This document shows positions 32,625-44,886 of a stretch of 64,000 bases of DNA, in pieces. The DNA is taken from positions 73,058,232 to 73,122,231 of the forward strand of contig JAVIAB010000041.1 in the NCBI GenBank assembly GCA_032433765.1. Reading direction: 5' to 3'. The position numbers were made by a program, and so were the translations under genes. This stretch comes from Megaustenia siamemsis. Lineage: Eukaryota; Mollusca; Gastropoda; Stylommatophora; Ariophantidae. The notes under the pieces were generated by a model. The model ran no database searches. It was not told the origin of the DNA and saw only the letters and a list, made by a program, of their open reading frames with translations. Positions within the stretch are counted from its first letter, which is position 1. Every line of letters starts with the position of its first letter.

Positions 32625-33275
32625 TTGTTAGTGTGTAGTCCCTAGCTTAGTTTATCATAGTGTAAGTAGTCCCTAGCTTAGTGTATCATAGTGTAAGTAG
32701 TCCCTAGCTTGGTGTATCATAGTGTAAGTAGTCCCTAGCTTGGTGTATCATAGTGAAAGTAGTCCCTAGCTTAGTGTACCATAGCGTAAGTAGTCCCTAG
32801 CTTAGTGTATCATAGTGTAAGTAATCCCTAGCTTAGTGTATCATAGTGTAAGTAGTCCATAGCTTAGTGTATCATAGTGTAAGTAGTCCCTAGCTTAGTG
32901 TATCATAGTGTAAGTAGTCCCTCCTAGCTTAGTGTATCATAGTGTAAGTAGTCCCTAGCTTAGTGTATCATAGTGTAAGTAGTCCCTAGCTTAGTGTATT
33001 ATAGTGTAAGTAGTCCCTCCTAGCTTAGTGTATCATAGTGTAAGTAGTCCCTCCTAGCTTAGTGTATCATAGTGTAAGTAGTCCCTAGCTTAGTGTATCA
33101 TAGTGTAAGTAGTCCCTAGCTAAGTGTACCATAGTGTAAGTAGTCCCTCCTAGCTTAGTGTATCATAGTGTAAGTAGTCCCTAGCTAAGTGTACCATAGT
33201 GTAAGTAGTCCCTCCTAGCTTAGTGCATCATAGTGCAAGTAGTCCCTAGCTTTGTGTACCATAGTGTAAGTATCA
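32625..33275. repeat. 31-bp array, about 21 copies
   Basis: Unit agtccctagcttagtgtatc plus atagtgtaagt, with a recurrent 3-bp insertion (cct) in some copies giving 34 bp. Source not recognised. Confidence 0.95.
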
Positions 33276-33419
33276 AAACAGCACACAGGTTTCAGAACAA
33301 TGGAACATGAATATATGAATTGTACAGAAAATTAAGAAACAATGTCTAGCTCCAAGAAAGATAACTGACAAACAATTGTCCAAAAAAAGTTGAAGACATT
33401 AAATAGTAGTAGTAGCCCC
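33276..33419. other. Spacer
   Basis: No feature recognised. Confidence 0.4.
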
Positions 33420-33840
33420 CCCTTAGTCATAGTTGGCTATGGATTTTCCAGCGCTCCTAGAAATGTTATTTTTTCTTTTCTTTCGCCATGTATTCCCTTT
33501 TTCTATGAATCTGTCTGCTTCTTATTTGAGTTGGAACTTTAGATTGTGTTTCCAAAGATTGTGGTCTGCAGTTATTTCTTCCTAGGTTGCAGGGTTTATG
33601 TTCAGAGTCTTCATATCACATTTACACACGTCTGCAAATCGAAGTTTTGGGCGTCCCCTAGTCCTTTTGCCATCTGCTAGTTTTCCATAGAGTATATATT
33701 TTGGTATGCTGCTATCTTTCATATGGTGTACGTGGCCAAGCCAGTGTAACCTACGTTGTTTGAGCAGCGTGTAAATATTCAGCTTTAGAGTGTGTTTCCA
33801 AAGATTGTGGTCTGCAGCTATTTCTTCTTAGGAAGACATT
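33420..33840 (-). mobile_element. Family F RTE/CR1-like C-terminal fragment
   Basis: On the minus strand: RRLHWLGHVHHMKDSSIPK, ILYGKLADGKRTRGRPKLRF, DVCKCDMKTLNINP and EEITADHNLWK, the C-terminal end of a non-LTR polyprotein. A ~45-bp piece (gtgtttccaaagattgtggt) is duplicated at 33540-33585 and 33790-33830. Related to, but distinct from, family E (KQILYDELKDRKRSKGRP). Confidence 0.85.
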
Positions 33841-34311
33841 CAATAATTTAATTATTTATACTAATCTTACTAATGTTGTATAATTTTCACAATTTTTTAA
33901 AATCTGTATTATTATCTGCTCTTGACTAATTAAACCATAAAAACTTAGACATGAACACCTTGTAACAACTGCACTGGAGAAGCAGCCTTTATTCTCCAGG
34001 CCTATAAGTTTCCCTGCCCCCTAGGGCAGACTTTAGAAATGCCTTAAAGATAGTTTAGTAACAAAGCATTACACCAGTTATTGTGCTAGTGACATTACAC
34101 ATTTTCTGAGTTGACAATCTTATGTAATCAGTGAAATAAATGAATAAATAAAATACAATGTTATTGGTAACAGTAGAAATCAGTAGATTCTTGTATAAGA
34201 AAGGAGATTACACAAATTATTATATCATTTTTCAAGTGGGGGGAATGAGGTATTAGTGGCCATATTTTTATGATGATGGACATATTTGTGGTTAAATTTG
34301 CCAGGTCTGTG
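33841..34311. other. Intergenic, no feature recognised
   Basis: AT-rich sequence before the 80-bp array. Confidence 0.4.
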
Positions 34312-35408
34312 GTAGATCTTTGACATGAGAATGCTTCACTCTCAGTGCTACTTGGGGTTATCTCTTTATCTTGGGGTTATCTATGTTGTGTGTAGATCTT
34401 TGACATGAGAATGCTTCACTCACAGTGCTACTTGGGGTTATCTCTTTATCTTGGGGTTATCTATGTTGTGTGTAGATCTTTGACATGAGAATGCTTCACT
34501 CTCAGTGCTACTTGGGGTTATCTCTTTATCTTGGGGTTATCTATGTTGTGTGTAGATCTTTGACATGAGAATGCTTCACTCTCAGTGCTACTTGGGGTTA
34601 TCTCTTTATCTTGGGGTTATCTATGTTGTGTGTACATCTTTGACATGAGAATGCTTCACTCTCAGTGCTACTTGGGGTTATCTCTTTATCTTGGGTTATC
34701 TATGTTGTGTGTAGATCTTTGACATGAGAATGCTTCACTCTCAGTGCTACTTGGGGTTATCTCTTTATCTTGGGGTTATCTATGTTGTGTGTAGATCTTT
34801 GACATGAGAATGCTTCACTCTCAGTGCTACTTGGGGTTATCTCTTTATCTTGGGGTTATCTATGTTGTGTGTACATCTTTGACATGAGAATGCTTCACTC
34901 TCAGTGCTACTTGGGGTTATCTCTTTATCTTGGGGTTATCTATGTTGTGTGTAGATCTTTGACATGAGAATGCTTCACTCTCAGTGCTACTTGGGGTTAT
35001 CTCTTTATCTTGGGGTTATCTATGTTGTGTGTACATCTTTGACATGAGAATGCTTCACTCTCAGTGCTACTTGGGGTTATCTCTTTATCTTGGGGTTATC
35101 TATGTTGTGTGTAGATCTTTGACATGAGAATGCTTCACTCTCAGTGCTACTTGGGGTTATCTCTTTATCTTGGGGTTATCTATGTTGTGTGTAGATCTTT
35201 GACATGAGAATGCTTCACTCTCAGTGCTACATGGGGTTATCTCTTTATCTTGGGGTTATCTATGTTGTGTGTAGATCTTTGACATGAGAATGCTTCACTC
35301 TCAGTGCTACTTGGGGGTTATCTCTTTATCTTGGGGTTATCTATGTTGTGTGTAGATCTTTGACATGAGAATGCTTCACTCTCAGTGCTACTTGGGGTTA
35401 TCTCTTTT
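34312..35408. repeat. 80-bp array, about 13.7 copies
   Basis: Unit begins gtagatctttgacatgagaa and includes the internal doublet ttggggttatctctttatct and tggggttatctatgttgtgt. Copies differ by single bases only (gtacatcttt in several), so the array is young or well homogenised. Confidence 0.96.
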
Positions 35409-35689
35409 GGCGTGTGCTGTAGTTGCCAAGATGGGGACTGCAGCTACCTTTATTTGTTTAGATTCTTCAATCAGATGAGTTTTAATTCGGATGATTCCGC
35501 TGGTATGGGCACTTGAGCAATTATGGATTTTAATTCATTTGCAGTAATACCAGGGCCTTCGACTAACCATAACCATAACCATGCTGCATATGAGTCAAGT
35601 TCGTAATAATAACAAAATGAGGATGTTAATAAGTGCATGAGTTGCTTTTAAATAAAATAGACAAAATGAATATTATTCAAATGATTTAA
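35409..35689. other. Spacer, no gene recognised
   Basis: Includes a short aaccataaccataaccat run near 35565-35582, nothing else identified. Confidence 0.4.
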
Positions 35690-35990
35690 ACATTAAAAAG
35701 AACTGACTTATTCAGACCATTCTACAGAGGAAATTAAAATACTATGGCCATGTGAAAAGACATAGCGAGCTGGAAAGAACAATAATGGAAGGTATGGTTC
35801 CTGGGCAACACATCAGGGACTGACCAAGAAGAAGGTGGTTTCAAGACATCAAAGAGACCTTGATCATGAGAACAGAAGAAGTGGGAGATCTGCTAGAGAA
35901 AGAGATTCTTTCAGACTGGCTGTGGTGAGTACAATGTTCAACAAAGGACATACAACCTGATGATGATGATGATGGTGGTGATGCTGGTGA
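35690..35990 (+). mobile_element. RTE-like C-terminal fragment with (GAT)n tail
   Basis: Decayed frame gives QRKLKYYGHVKRHSELER, then RRRWFQDIKET and LLEKEILSDWLW, ending in a gatgatgatgatggtggtg tail. Resembles family B in tail type but its text differs. Confidence 0.75.
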
Positions 35991-36379
35991 TGAGCAGGAT
36001 AAATGTCACAAAATATTTGAAATAGAGTTAACTCAACTGGTGGTTAGAATATGTTCTCTGACAGGAAGGATTTCACTGCTTCACTTCTCTTCCATCACTC
36101 CAAATCCTCACTTGAGATTGATTAATCTCCCTCATACAGAATCTAACACAAGTAAGGGTTTGTCTAAATCATCCCCCTTTAATGAAAAAAATACAAGAAA
36201 TTACCAAAAGCTTCTTTTAAAGAACAAACATTAACAAATATGAAAGCAACTTCAAGATGCAAACACTGAACCTTGTATTTTCATCCATGTTTCAGCTGTT
36301 AATTTTAAAGTTTAATTCACCAAATGAATTGATCAAAACTAAAAATTAGCACATTAAAAACCCTTCCCTTGTGTAGTAT
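35991..36379. other. Spacer, no gene recognised
   Basis: A 64-codon plus frame at 36040-36234 has no domain. Confidence 0.4.
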
Positions 36380-36883
36380 CAAAGTTTTATTGATCTTTTA
36401 CACAATTTTATATTTATATCAATGGCTTTTTTTATTGATCTTTTACACAATTTTATATTTATATCAATGGCTTTTTTTTATTGATCTTTTACACAATTTT
36501 ATATTTATATCAATGGCTTTTTTTATTGATCTTTTACACAATTTTATATTTATATCAGTGGCTTTTTTATTTATCTTTTACACAATTTTATATTTATATC
36601 AATGGCTTTTTTTATTGATCTTTTACACAATTTTATATTTATATCAGTGGCTTTTTTATTGATCTTTTACACAATTTTATATTTACATCAGTGGCTTTTT
36701 TATTGATCTTTTACACAATTTTATATTTATATCAGCGGCTTTTTTTATTGATCTTTTACACAATTTAAAATTTTATCAGTGGCATTTTTATTGATCTTTT
36801 ACACAATTTTATATTTATATCAGCGGCTTTTTTATTGATCTTTTACACAATTTCATATTTATATCAGCGGCAATTACTCTTGT
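36380..36883. repeat. 45-bp array, first locus
   Basis: About 11 copies of ttattgatcttttacacaat plus tttatatttatatcagtggc. The same unit forms a second array, in the same orientation, at 57115-57690. Confidence 0.95.
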
Positions 36884-37177
36884 AATCTCTCTGTTTTTTG
36901 TCCCTGATACTGTCTGTCCCTGTCTACTGCTCTCGTAATCTTTTGTTGTCCCTATGTCATTATATGTGCATATCTACTATTCTCATCATCTCTCTATTTG
37001 TTGTTTCTTAGGTTACTATCTGCCTCTGCCTACTACTCTTGTAACCTCTCTGTTTGTCGTCCCCATTTTAACATCTCTTTCTATCTACTACTCTTGTAAC
37101 CTCTCTGTTTGTTGTCCCCATTTTAACATCTCTTTCTATCTACTACTCTATAACCTCTGCCTGTATCTCATGTTATC

Positions 37178-37800
37178 ATAGATTCGGTGGAGTGAAACAT
37201 AGACTCAGTAGAGTGAAACATAGACTCGGTAGAGTGGAACATAGACTCGGTAGAGTGAAACATAGACTCGGTAGAGTGGAACATAGACTCGGTAGAGTGG
37301 AACATAGACCTGGTAGAGTGAAACATAGACTCGGTAGAGTGGAACATAGACCTGGTAGAGTGAAACATAGACTCGGTAGAGTGAAACATAGATTCGGTGG
37401 AGTGAAACATAGACTCAGTAGAGTGAAACATAGACCTGGTAGAGTGAAACATAGATTTGGTAGAGTGAAACATAGACCTGGCAGAATGAAACATAGACTC
37501 GGTAGAGTGGAACATAGACCTGGTAGAGTGAAACATAGACTCGGTAGAGTGGAACATAGACCTGGTAGAGTGAAACATAGACTCGGTAGAGTGAAACATA
37601 GACTCGGTAGAGTGAAACATAGATTTGGTAGAGTGAAGCATAGACTCAGTAGAGTGAAACATAAATTTGGTAGAATGAAACATAGTCTCGGTAGAGTGAA
37701 AGATAGACCTGGCAGAGTGAAACATAGACTCGTTAGAGTGAAACACAGACTTGGTATAGTGAAATATAGACCTGGTAGAATGAAAAATATAGACTTGGTG
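37178..37800. repeat. 21-bp array, left copy
   Basis: About 29 copies of agactcggtagagtgaaaca + t with alternating variants (agacctgg, agatttgg, gtggaac). Seven codons per unit keeps all frames open, which produces long false frames. Confidence 0.96.
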
Positions 37801-38004
37801 GAGCGGAACACTCGATAAAGTGATATCATTGAGCCTGATTAGTGTATGTTCATACATATGTGCACCTTTATAACTGTTATTTGTGAGTTGAAATAAAGAC
37901 TCTGACCTACACGGGGTCGTGGCTACTGCGCTGTGCATGCTGCCTTTATCTGTCAGTGCCACTAAAGTCCCTTGATACCCTCCAGAGGTAACTGAGATAT
38001 TTCT

Positions 38005-38625
38005 GTCTTTAATGTCTGTCTATGTTGTGTGTGTTTCTGTCTTTAATGTCTGTCTATGTTGTGTGTGTTTCTGTCTTTAATGTCTGTCTATGTTGTGTGT
38101 GTTTCTGTCTTTAATGTCTGTCTATGTTGTGTGTGTTTCTGTCTTTAATGTCTGTCTATGTTGTGTGTATTTCTGTCTTTAATGTCTGTCTATGTTGTGT
38201 GTGTTTCTGTCTTTAATGCCTGTCTATGTTGTGTGTGTTTCTGTCTTTAATGTCTGTCTATGTTGTGTGTGTTTCTGTCTTTAATGTCTGTCTATGTTGT
38301 GTGTGTTTCTGTCTTCAATGTCTGTCTATGTTGTGTGTGTTTCTGTCTTCAATGTCTGTCTATGTTGTGTATTTCTGTCTTTAATGTCTGTCTTTGTTTT
38401 GTGTTTCTTTCTTCAATGTCTATATATGTTGTGTGTTTCTGTCTTCAATGTCTGTCTATGTTGTGTGTTTCTGTCTTCAATGTCTATATATGTTGTGTGT
38501 TTCTGTCTTCAATGTCTGTCTATGTTTTGTGTTTCTGTCTTCAATGTCTATATATGTTGTGTATTTCTGTCTTCAATGTCTGTCTATGTTTTGTGTTTCT
38601 GTCTTCAATGTCTGTCTATTTGTGT
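38005..38625. repeat. 34-bp array, left copy
   Basis: About 18-19 copies of tttctgtctttaatgtctgt + ctatgttgtgtgtg, shortening to 32-33 bp toward the inner end. Confidence 0.95.
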
Positions 38626-39639
38626 GAAAGCGTAGAGTCGACTTCCGGTAACATGGTGCAGCCTAGTAGCTCTTGCAGTGATCGCTAGATCGCTCTAGTG
38701 ATTTACAATTTTTTCGCTATGTCCATTCACACGGATTGAGTTTTTTTGTGTGGTTGTTGTCATTCCGAAGGATTTATAAAGTGACTGAAATAATTACCGA
38801 TAATAAACTAATAATCATACAGTTTTAGAACTCAATGCGTGTAGGCCCATTGTAGCTTCAAGGACAAATTATCATAACCTACTTATAGCAGACAATCGCT
38901 CACCCTCGGATACCTGCCACCGACACTATTGTTTACAACCAGGGTTTGTGTGTGTATTCAAGTGGAATGTTTTCTTCCTGGACACTGGGCCTTAGTCTAA
39001 CACACCATGGACATACTATAAGTTACTAAACATATGCATCGCTAGCACCGTCTGTTGCCGGAAGTCACAGGGTTGACGGAAACCCGTTAACTAGAGATAA
39101 CAGTTAACAGCCCGTCAAGGGTAAGGCCAACCCTGCAACAAGGAGCATTATGTAATGCCCGACATAAATGGCCAAGGAGAGGATGGTACCCTCTAAGTGT
39201 GATAGTGCAGCCCGCTGTGTAAGACATTGTGTGCACTGAATTCACTAGCCCATCCCCAACTCATGGGTCAAATGTGTTCTTGCTTCGATCCTTCCTTTTG
39301 TCTCCTGTTTGTGAATTCCCATGGACGTCAAAGGAGCGTAGCAAGGCGGTCATCGCAACTCTGACTCTCTGTGCAGGTTCCTTGGTGGCGGGGAGTGTCA
39401 GTTTTCTTCGCCGCTGCAGACTGTGTCAGCGTTTCTGACGAGAGAATGATGAACCCGCTGACCCATAAGCAAGTGTTAAACTACTGGCAGGACGTGACGA
39501 TCCTGGGACACCAACACACCGAGCTACTCTCCTTCGGGGATGAAAAGGAAAGCGCCCATGACACCCTCAATAATTATCATGCCTCGAATACGACAAAATT
39601 AAAAAATACAAAAAAAATGGTATGTTAGAAGCTTTACGT
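38626..39639. other. Unassigned sequence, possible 5' part of the I-like element
   Basis: No gene recognised to about 39200. Frames at 39229-39438 and 39371-39628 lie just upstream of the endonuclease ORF and could be remains of a first (Gag-like) ORF or UTR, but no zinc knuckle is seen. Confidence 0.4.
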
Positions 39640-39794
39640 AATAAGTGGACGACACAGACTAAACGACGTTACTGCAGCTTCGCATTTTTATGCATTCATT
39701 TGCATTTCTTTGCCTTAACCCATCGAATACGACAACCCACTTTATGCGAGCTCGGGCGACGCCTCGGTCATCAAGGCCTGCGCTGTCCTCTGCA

Positions 39795-40805
39795 ACCCGG
39801 GGAGGGCAGTGACAAGTATGCACCCCAACACAACCGTTCAACTCTCCGCATCCTGCAACTCAACATTTCAGGAATACGTGCTAAAAAACTGGAGTTGGCA
39901 AAGCTACTATCAGATCAAAACATCCACGTTGCACTCATCCAGGAAACAATGCTACCAAGAGAAGCCCATTTCCATATTACAGGCTACACCGCACACCAAT
40001 GCAAGTGTCGGGAATGTCAAGGGATCATGTCGCTCATTCGGAACGACATACAGGCTGAGGTTTCCCCAGTAGAAACCAATGAAGAAACTGATATCCAAGT
40101 AGTGACAGTTTGGACAAACAACCAACCGCTAAAAATTATTAATGTATACAACCCACCAAAAAACATGATCAGCATACCACTCTTTATTAACACTGATCTT
40201 TTCAGAACTATCGTAGCAAGAGATATGAATGGCCACTCCCATCTATGGGGCTATAAAGACAGAAACCACACAGGACTATCGTAGCAGGAGATATGAATGG
40301 CCACTCCCATCTATGGGGCTATAAAGACAGAAACCACACAGAACTATCGTAGCAGGAGATATGAATGGCCACTCTCATCTATGGGGCTATAAAGACAGAA
40401 ACCACACAGGATTGATCATCGAAGAACTCATAAATACAACTACCCTTATATTACCCCAAAACTCCGATTCCCCACCTACACTCCTTCATAGAGCCAATGG
40501 AACCTCAAGTAGACCCGACCTCACTCTGGTGACAGCTGACATCCTTCCCAAGTGCTCCCTCAGTGTCCTCGATGACATAGGTAGTGATCACAGACCAATT
40601 ATACTAGAAATGTCCAACAATAAAGAAACCATAAGTAGTTGTCCAGCAACAGTGCCATTCAATTATAAAAAAGCTGACTGGGCAACATTCCGGAACCTAG
40701 TAAACCAAGGATTTCAAGAGATTGATATAACAGCTGATATTGACACTGTCTATAACAACATCACCGCAGCTATTCTACAATCTGCTAAACAATCCACCCA
40801 CAGCT
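39795..40805 (+). pseudogene. I-like element: endonuclease domain
   Basis: Apurinic-type endonuclease. Catalytic landmarks can be followed across two frames: LRILQLNISGI (Asn), HVALIQET (Glu), IINVYNPPKN, RDMNGHSHLWGY (Asp/Asn) and DDIGSDHRPI (Asp/His). All expected acidic and His residues are present. However, the DMNGHSHLW segment is tandemly triplicated with a 68-bp period, which destroys the frame. Expected role: nicking the target DNA to prime reverse transcription. Confidence 0.85.
40205..40408. repeat. 68-bp triplication inside endonuclease ORF
   Basis: Three copies of the segment gaactatcgtagcaggagat through gaaaccacaca. The period is not a multiple of three. Confidence 0.95.
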
Positions 40806-41220
40806 GATATTGACACTGTCTATAACAACATCACCGCAGCTATTCTACAATCTGCTAAACAATCCATCCACAGCTGATATTGGCACTGTCTATAACAACA
40901 TCACCGCAGCTATTCTACAATCTGCTAAACAATCCATCCACAGCTGATATTGGCACTGTCTATAACAACATCACCGCAGCTATTCTACAATCTGCTAAAC
41001 AATCCATCCACAGCTGATATTGGCACTGTCTATAACAACATCACCGCAGCTATTCTACAATCTGCTAAACAATCCATCCACAGCTGATATTGGCACTGTC
41101 TATAACAACATCACCGCAGCTATTCTACAATCTGCTAAACAATCCATCAACAGCTGATATTGGCACTGTCTATAACAACATCACCGCATCTATTCTACAA
41201 TCTGCTAAACAATCCATCCC
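40731..41220. repeat. 70-bp array inside EN-RT linker
   Basis: Seven exact-length copies of cagctgatattgacactgtc through gctaaacaatccatcca. Period 70 changes frame each time. Single-base variants (tgacactg to tggcactg) suggest stepwise growth. Confidence 0.97.
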
Positions 41221-41735
41221 CCGAGGACGTCGTAATGAATTCAAACCGTTCTGGAACGAACAACTAGAGTGCATTGTCAAAGAAAGAAAACAAGCAAGAA
41301 GACTAGTCGAGAAACATCCAACCCCCGCCAACAAAACAAATTACAACAGATTGACTGCGAAGGTTAAACTATTAAGCGCTAAAGCAAAGAAGGTCACATG
41401 GATCAAGAAATGTGAAAACCTGGATTTAAGAAAGGAAGGCAAGCAAGCATGGCGTCTTATTTCTAACCTATCAGGAAAAAAAACGCTCAAACATTGTGCC
41501 ACTAAAGGCGGGTTCGGAAGTAATACCAGCTAGTACACAGACAGCAGAAGCCTTTAACAATTACTTCGCCAGTATCAACAAACAACGAGACAACCAAAGA
41601 CTAGACTACGCTATTAACAAACTTACCAAAGAAATGGAAAAGCGCCATACAGTAAGCATTGAAGTATTTGAAAAAGATTTCAGCCTCCCAGAGCTAAAAG
41701 CTGCCCTTGATAAGTGTAAAAAGGGGAAATCTGCT

Positions 41736-41943
41736 GGCCCCGATAGACGGACTAACGAACTTATTACCAACCTCTCAACCAAAGAACTTGATGTTATCTT
41801 AGAGTTTATCAACATAACGTGGAGAGAGGGTAAGCTGCCGGCCCCGATAGACGGACTAACGAACTTATTACCAACCTCTCAACCAAAGAACTTGATGTTA
41901 TCTTAGAGTTTATCAACATAACGTGGAGTGAGGGTAAGCTGCC
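41736..41943. repeat. 104-bp duplication inside RT ORF
   Basis: Two head-to-tail copies beginning ggccccgatagacggactaa and ending gggtaagctgcc. One difference (gagagag against gagtgag). Confidence 0.96.
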
Positions 41944-42341
41944 GGCTCAATGGAAGAAAGCAAATGTAACACCCGTACTAAAGAAAGGGAAAGATCCCAA
42001 CGACCCCAGCAGTTACAGACCAATTTCCCTGACCTCTAATCTGGGGAAAATAGCAGAACGAATGGTCAACGAAAGGCTGTACTGGTGGCTTGAGAACACG
42101 AAGACACTCAACAATTACCAAGCAGGCTTCAGAAAGAACAAGCGTACAATGGACCAGCTGATAAGACTCACTCAAGAGATAGGTGACTCATTCCAGGAGC
42201 AAAAACACGTAATCGCCACATTCATTGACCTGAAACAAGCGTATGACAGAGTCTGGAGAAAAGGTCTTCTATTTAAACTGCAAAAAATGGGAATATCAGG
42301 ACGAATGTACGAGTGGATAAAGGGCTTCTTTTGTAATCGAA

Positions 42342-42563
42342 CAATACAAACAACATACACGGGAACAACTTCCAGACAAACAACATACACGGGAACAACT
42401 TCCAGACAAACAACATACACGGGAACAACTTCCAGACAAACAACATACACGGGAACAACTTCCAGACAAACAACATACACGGGAACAACTTCCAGACAAA
42501 CAACATACACGGGAACAACTTCCAGACAAACAACATACACGGGAACAACTTCCAAACAAAGAA
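42342..42563. repeat. In-frame 30-bp array inside RT domain, 7 copies
   Basis: Seven copies of a unit encoding TTYTGTTSRQ (last copy TTSKQ). Related elements would have this once, between RT motifs A and B. The DNA copies are virtually identical. Confidence 0.97.
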
Positions 42564-43433
42564 CCCTGGAGGAAGGCCTACCTCAAGGATCAGCCCTAAG
42601 TTGCACATTGTTCCTTATGTTTATAAATGACATGCCAGAATATATCACATGTCATAAGGTACTTTTTGCGGACGACCTTGCCATCTGGGTAAGAGGCAAG
42701 AATATTCAAGCCCTTACTCATAACATAAATACGAACCTCACTACCATTGCTGCTTACTGCCAGTTCTGGAAGTTAGAGCCTAGCACTGAGAAGACAGTCT
42801 ACAGTATATTTACCCTAAGCAACAAAATCAAAGGGGAAGAAATAGATGTCCGGATGAACGGAGAGAAACTAAACTACGACAAATATCCGAGATACCTGGG
42901 AGTTGACTTAGACCGAAGGCTATCTCTGAAACAACACATAAACAAGCTGATAGAGAAAATCACAACTAGACTCAGGATCCTCAAACACCTCGCCACTTGT
43001 GAATGGGGGGGGGGGGGCAGACCAACAAACACTACGTCAACTCTATATTGGTTACGTGCGATCAGTAATAGACTATTCACTACCTCTGCAATCTATTGCC
43101 AGCAAGACTCTACTCCAAAGCTTAGATAAAATTCAAAATCAAGCTCTGAGATTTATTAGCGGTGCTATGAAATCAACTCCAAATAATGCTTGCGAAATAC
43201 ACAATAACATCGAACCTCTTGGCATTCGAAGAGAACGTGCTGTAGTGGAAACCTACGAGAGATATTTGCGGACGGAACCAACAGGGGAAAATCGCATTAT
43301 GGTAGAAAAGTGGCGGCAGAAAACCTGGATTAAGAAATCATCCTTTTTAGACCATGCAACTAACTACAGCTCCAAACATCACCTTCCAGCAGACAGACTC
43401 CAAGATATGCCCATCCGCTCTGAAGCACTTTGA

Positions 43434-44432
43434 CGCCAAATAGTTGTCCCCGATGTCAGGACTGAGCTCTCCGACCTCTTAGCAGATAGAAATACTCTAC
43501 CTCCCATACTCAAAGCCATGGCACTGGAAACCATTGACCCAGTATGCACGTAATGCCGTCCACGTTTATACTGATGGATCTGCATTCAAGGCCACCCTAA
43601 ATGCTGGCTACGGTGCTGTTATCAAGTATCCCTACTCTCACCCAGACGACTACCCCCAAATTTACGGTCCTTGCGGAGAATGCTGCTCCAATTACTCTAC
43701 AGAAATTATAGCTATAGAGAGAGCACTCAGAAGGATATTTGTAGACTTTGAATGTGACACCATCGCACCGGAAGATATTTATATTTTCTCGGAATCAAAA
43801 TCAACACTCGAAGTAATTGAAAGCGGACTAACATCCGAGGTTTCCAATATAAGATCTTTATCCAATAAACTCTCCACTACCTACGGCGTGGCTGTAACCC
43901 TACAGTGGATCCCTGGTCACATCGGCATTGCGGGAATTGAGAGAGCGGATAGGTTGGCTAAACTGGGAGCATCTCTACCACAGCTTCCTGTTCAAGTTAG
44001 CCTCAAAACATGCAAGCAAATTTTGAGAAACAACTACCACGAGGAATGGTTAAATATGTGGGCTTCAGCTAAGACTGGACGCCTACTCTACAGATATCAA
44101 ACAAAACCAGACCCCTCGACCCTGTGCGGGAGCTGAGGCGAAGGGATCAAAGCCTGATATTCCAGCTGAGAACAGGCCATGCTCCTACCAATCAACACTT
44201 GAGCAGAATAAAAACACAACATGATCCAATCTGCAGACACTGCCGTCAACAATCTGAGACAGTAGATCACCTGCTACTACACTGTCCCCATTTACAAAAC
44301 CGACGGAGCATGTTACTCCCACTACCTCCATCCATCAATAGCACACTGTACTCTTCAGCTGTACAACTGAGAAGGACCTGCGCCTTCATGCGAGAGGAAT
44401 TAAGCTGTAAAGAGCTCATAGCTCACGACTAA
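43434..44432 (+). pseudogene. I-like element: RNase H domain and zinc tail
   Basis: RNase H landmarks: HVYTDGSAFKATLNAGYGAV (first Asp), STEIIAIERAL (Glu), YIFSESKSTLEVIE and LQWIPGHIGIAGIERADRLA. The third position is Glu in SESKS where SDSKS is usual, so a catalytic Asp is altered. The frame breaks near 44125 and resumes (44124-44432) with FQLRTGHAPTNQHL and the Cys/His tail. Expected role: removing the RNA strand after reverse transcription. Confidence 0.85.
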
Positions 44433-44886
44433 CAAGGGGATTAAGTCAAGTCAAGTCTATTTGTGTATTAATGTCTACAATGTCTGTCTAGCTATGATTT
44501 TTTTTTACATATTTATGCCATGAGAACGTCGAGCAACGCTGTGAGCGCCACTATCGGGTTTTCCCAGAAGGAATCCAGATGCCTTCAATTGCGCGGTGGG
44601 GACATCTCCTCAACGACTAGAGCCTGGTCTCTCAGACGTTCGCGCCATCTTTATTAATAAAATGTTGCTTCTTCTCACAACTGGTGAGCGGGTGGGCTGT
44701 ATTAACCCGGTGGTGTTGCGCCGGGTTAGTATGGCCAGGTCACAGAGTTTTTTCTACTCGGGCAAAATAATAAACTCAGGCCCTTACACTCAGAGCTCCG
44801 CTACTCCGCGTCGAGCTAGCTCGCCCCCTAGAAGACCCGCTGCATACACGATCGGAAAAGGGGACTTGCTGTCTTAGCTGCTGCCT
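44433..44886. other. Unassigned sequence after the I-like element
   Basis: Probably 3' UTR at first (a poly(T)-rich stretch at 44491). A 93-codon plus frame (44596-44877) has no domain. Confidence 0.4.

Larger units (their letters stand above)
36884..38625 (+). repeat. Left arm of long inverted repeat
   Basis: Reads, in order: about 65-bp units with ctcttgtaacctctctgttt (36884-37165), a 21-bp array (37178-37800), a unique block of about 190 bp (gagcctgattagtgtatgtt, gtcgtggctactgcgctgtg, ataccctccagaggtaactg) and a 34-bp array (38005-38625). The same blocks recur in reverse order and orientation at 49612-50945, differing mainly in copy number. Confidence 0.92.
41221..43433 (+). pseudogene. 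I-like element: reverse transcriptase domain
   Basis: RT landmarks in several frames: KCKKGKSAGPD, a PISLTSNLGKIAER region (41.9-42.1 kb), NYQAGFRKNKRTMDQL, TFIDLKQAYDRVW (motif A), EEGLPQGSALSCTLF (motif B), KVLFADDLAIWV (catalytic ADD), LEPSTEKTVY and PRYLGVDLDR. Seven copies of TTYTGTTSRQ sit between motifs A and B in frame. A run of about 13 G near 43005-43018 shifts the frame into the RT-RNase H connection (42999-43433). Confidence 0.88.
39640..44432 (+). mobile_element. I-like (nimbus-like) non-LTR retrotransposon with RNase H
   Basis: Domain order is endonuclease, RT, RNase H, then a C-x2-C-x8-H-x4-C zinc motif (CRHCRQQSETVDHLLLHC), as in the I group of elements including nimbus described from a freshwater snail. 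The copy contains four separate internal tandem expansions and a G-run frameshift, so it is dead. The 5' boundary is not fixed. It lies between the arms of a long inverted repeat. Confidence 0.85.

Noticed and set aside
37168..37962. Very long Ser/Phe/His-rich and Arg/Val-rich frames across the 21-bp array, also at 50.1-50.9 kb
   Set aside because: The unit is 21 bp, so every frame stays open; the products are only the repeat translated and the same happens in both orientations.
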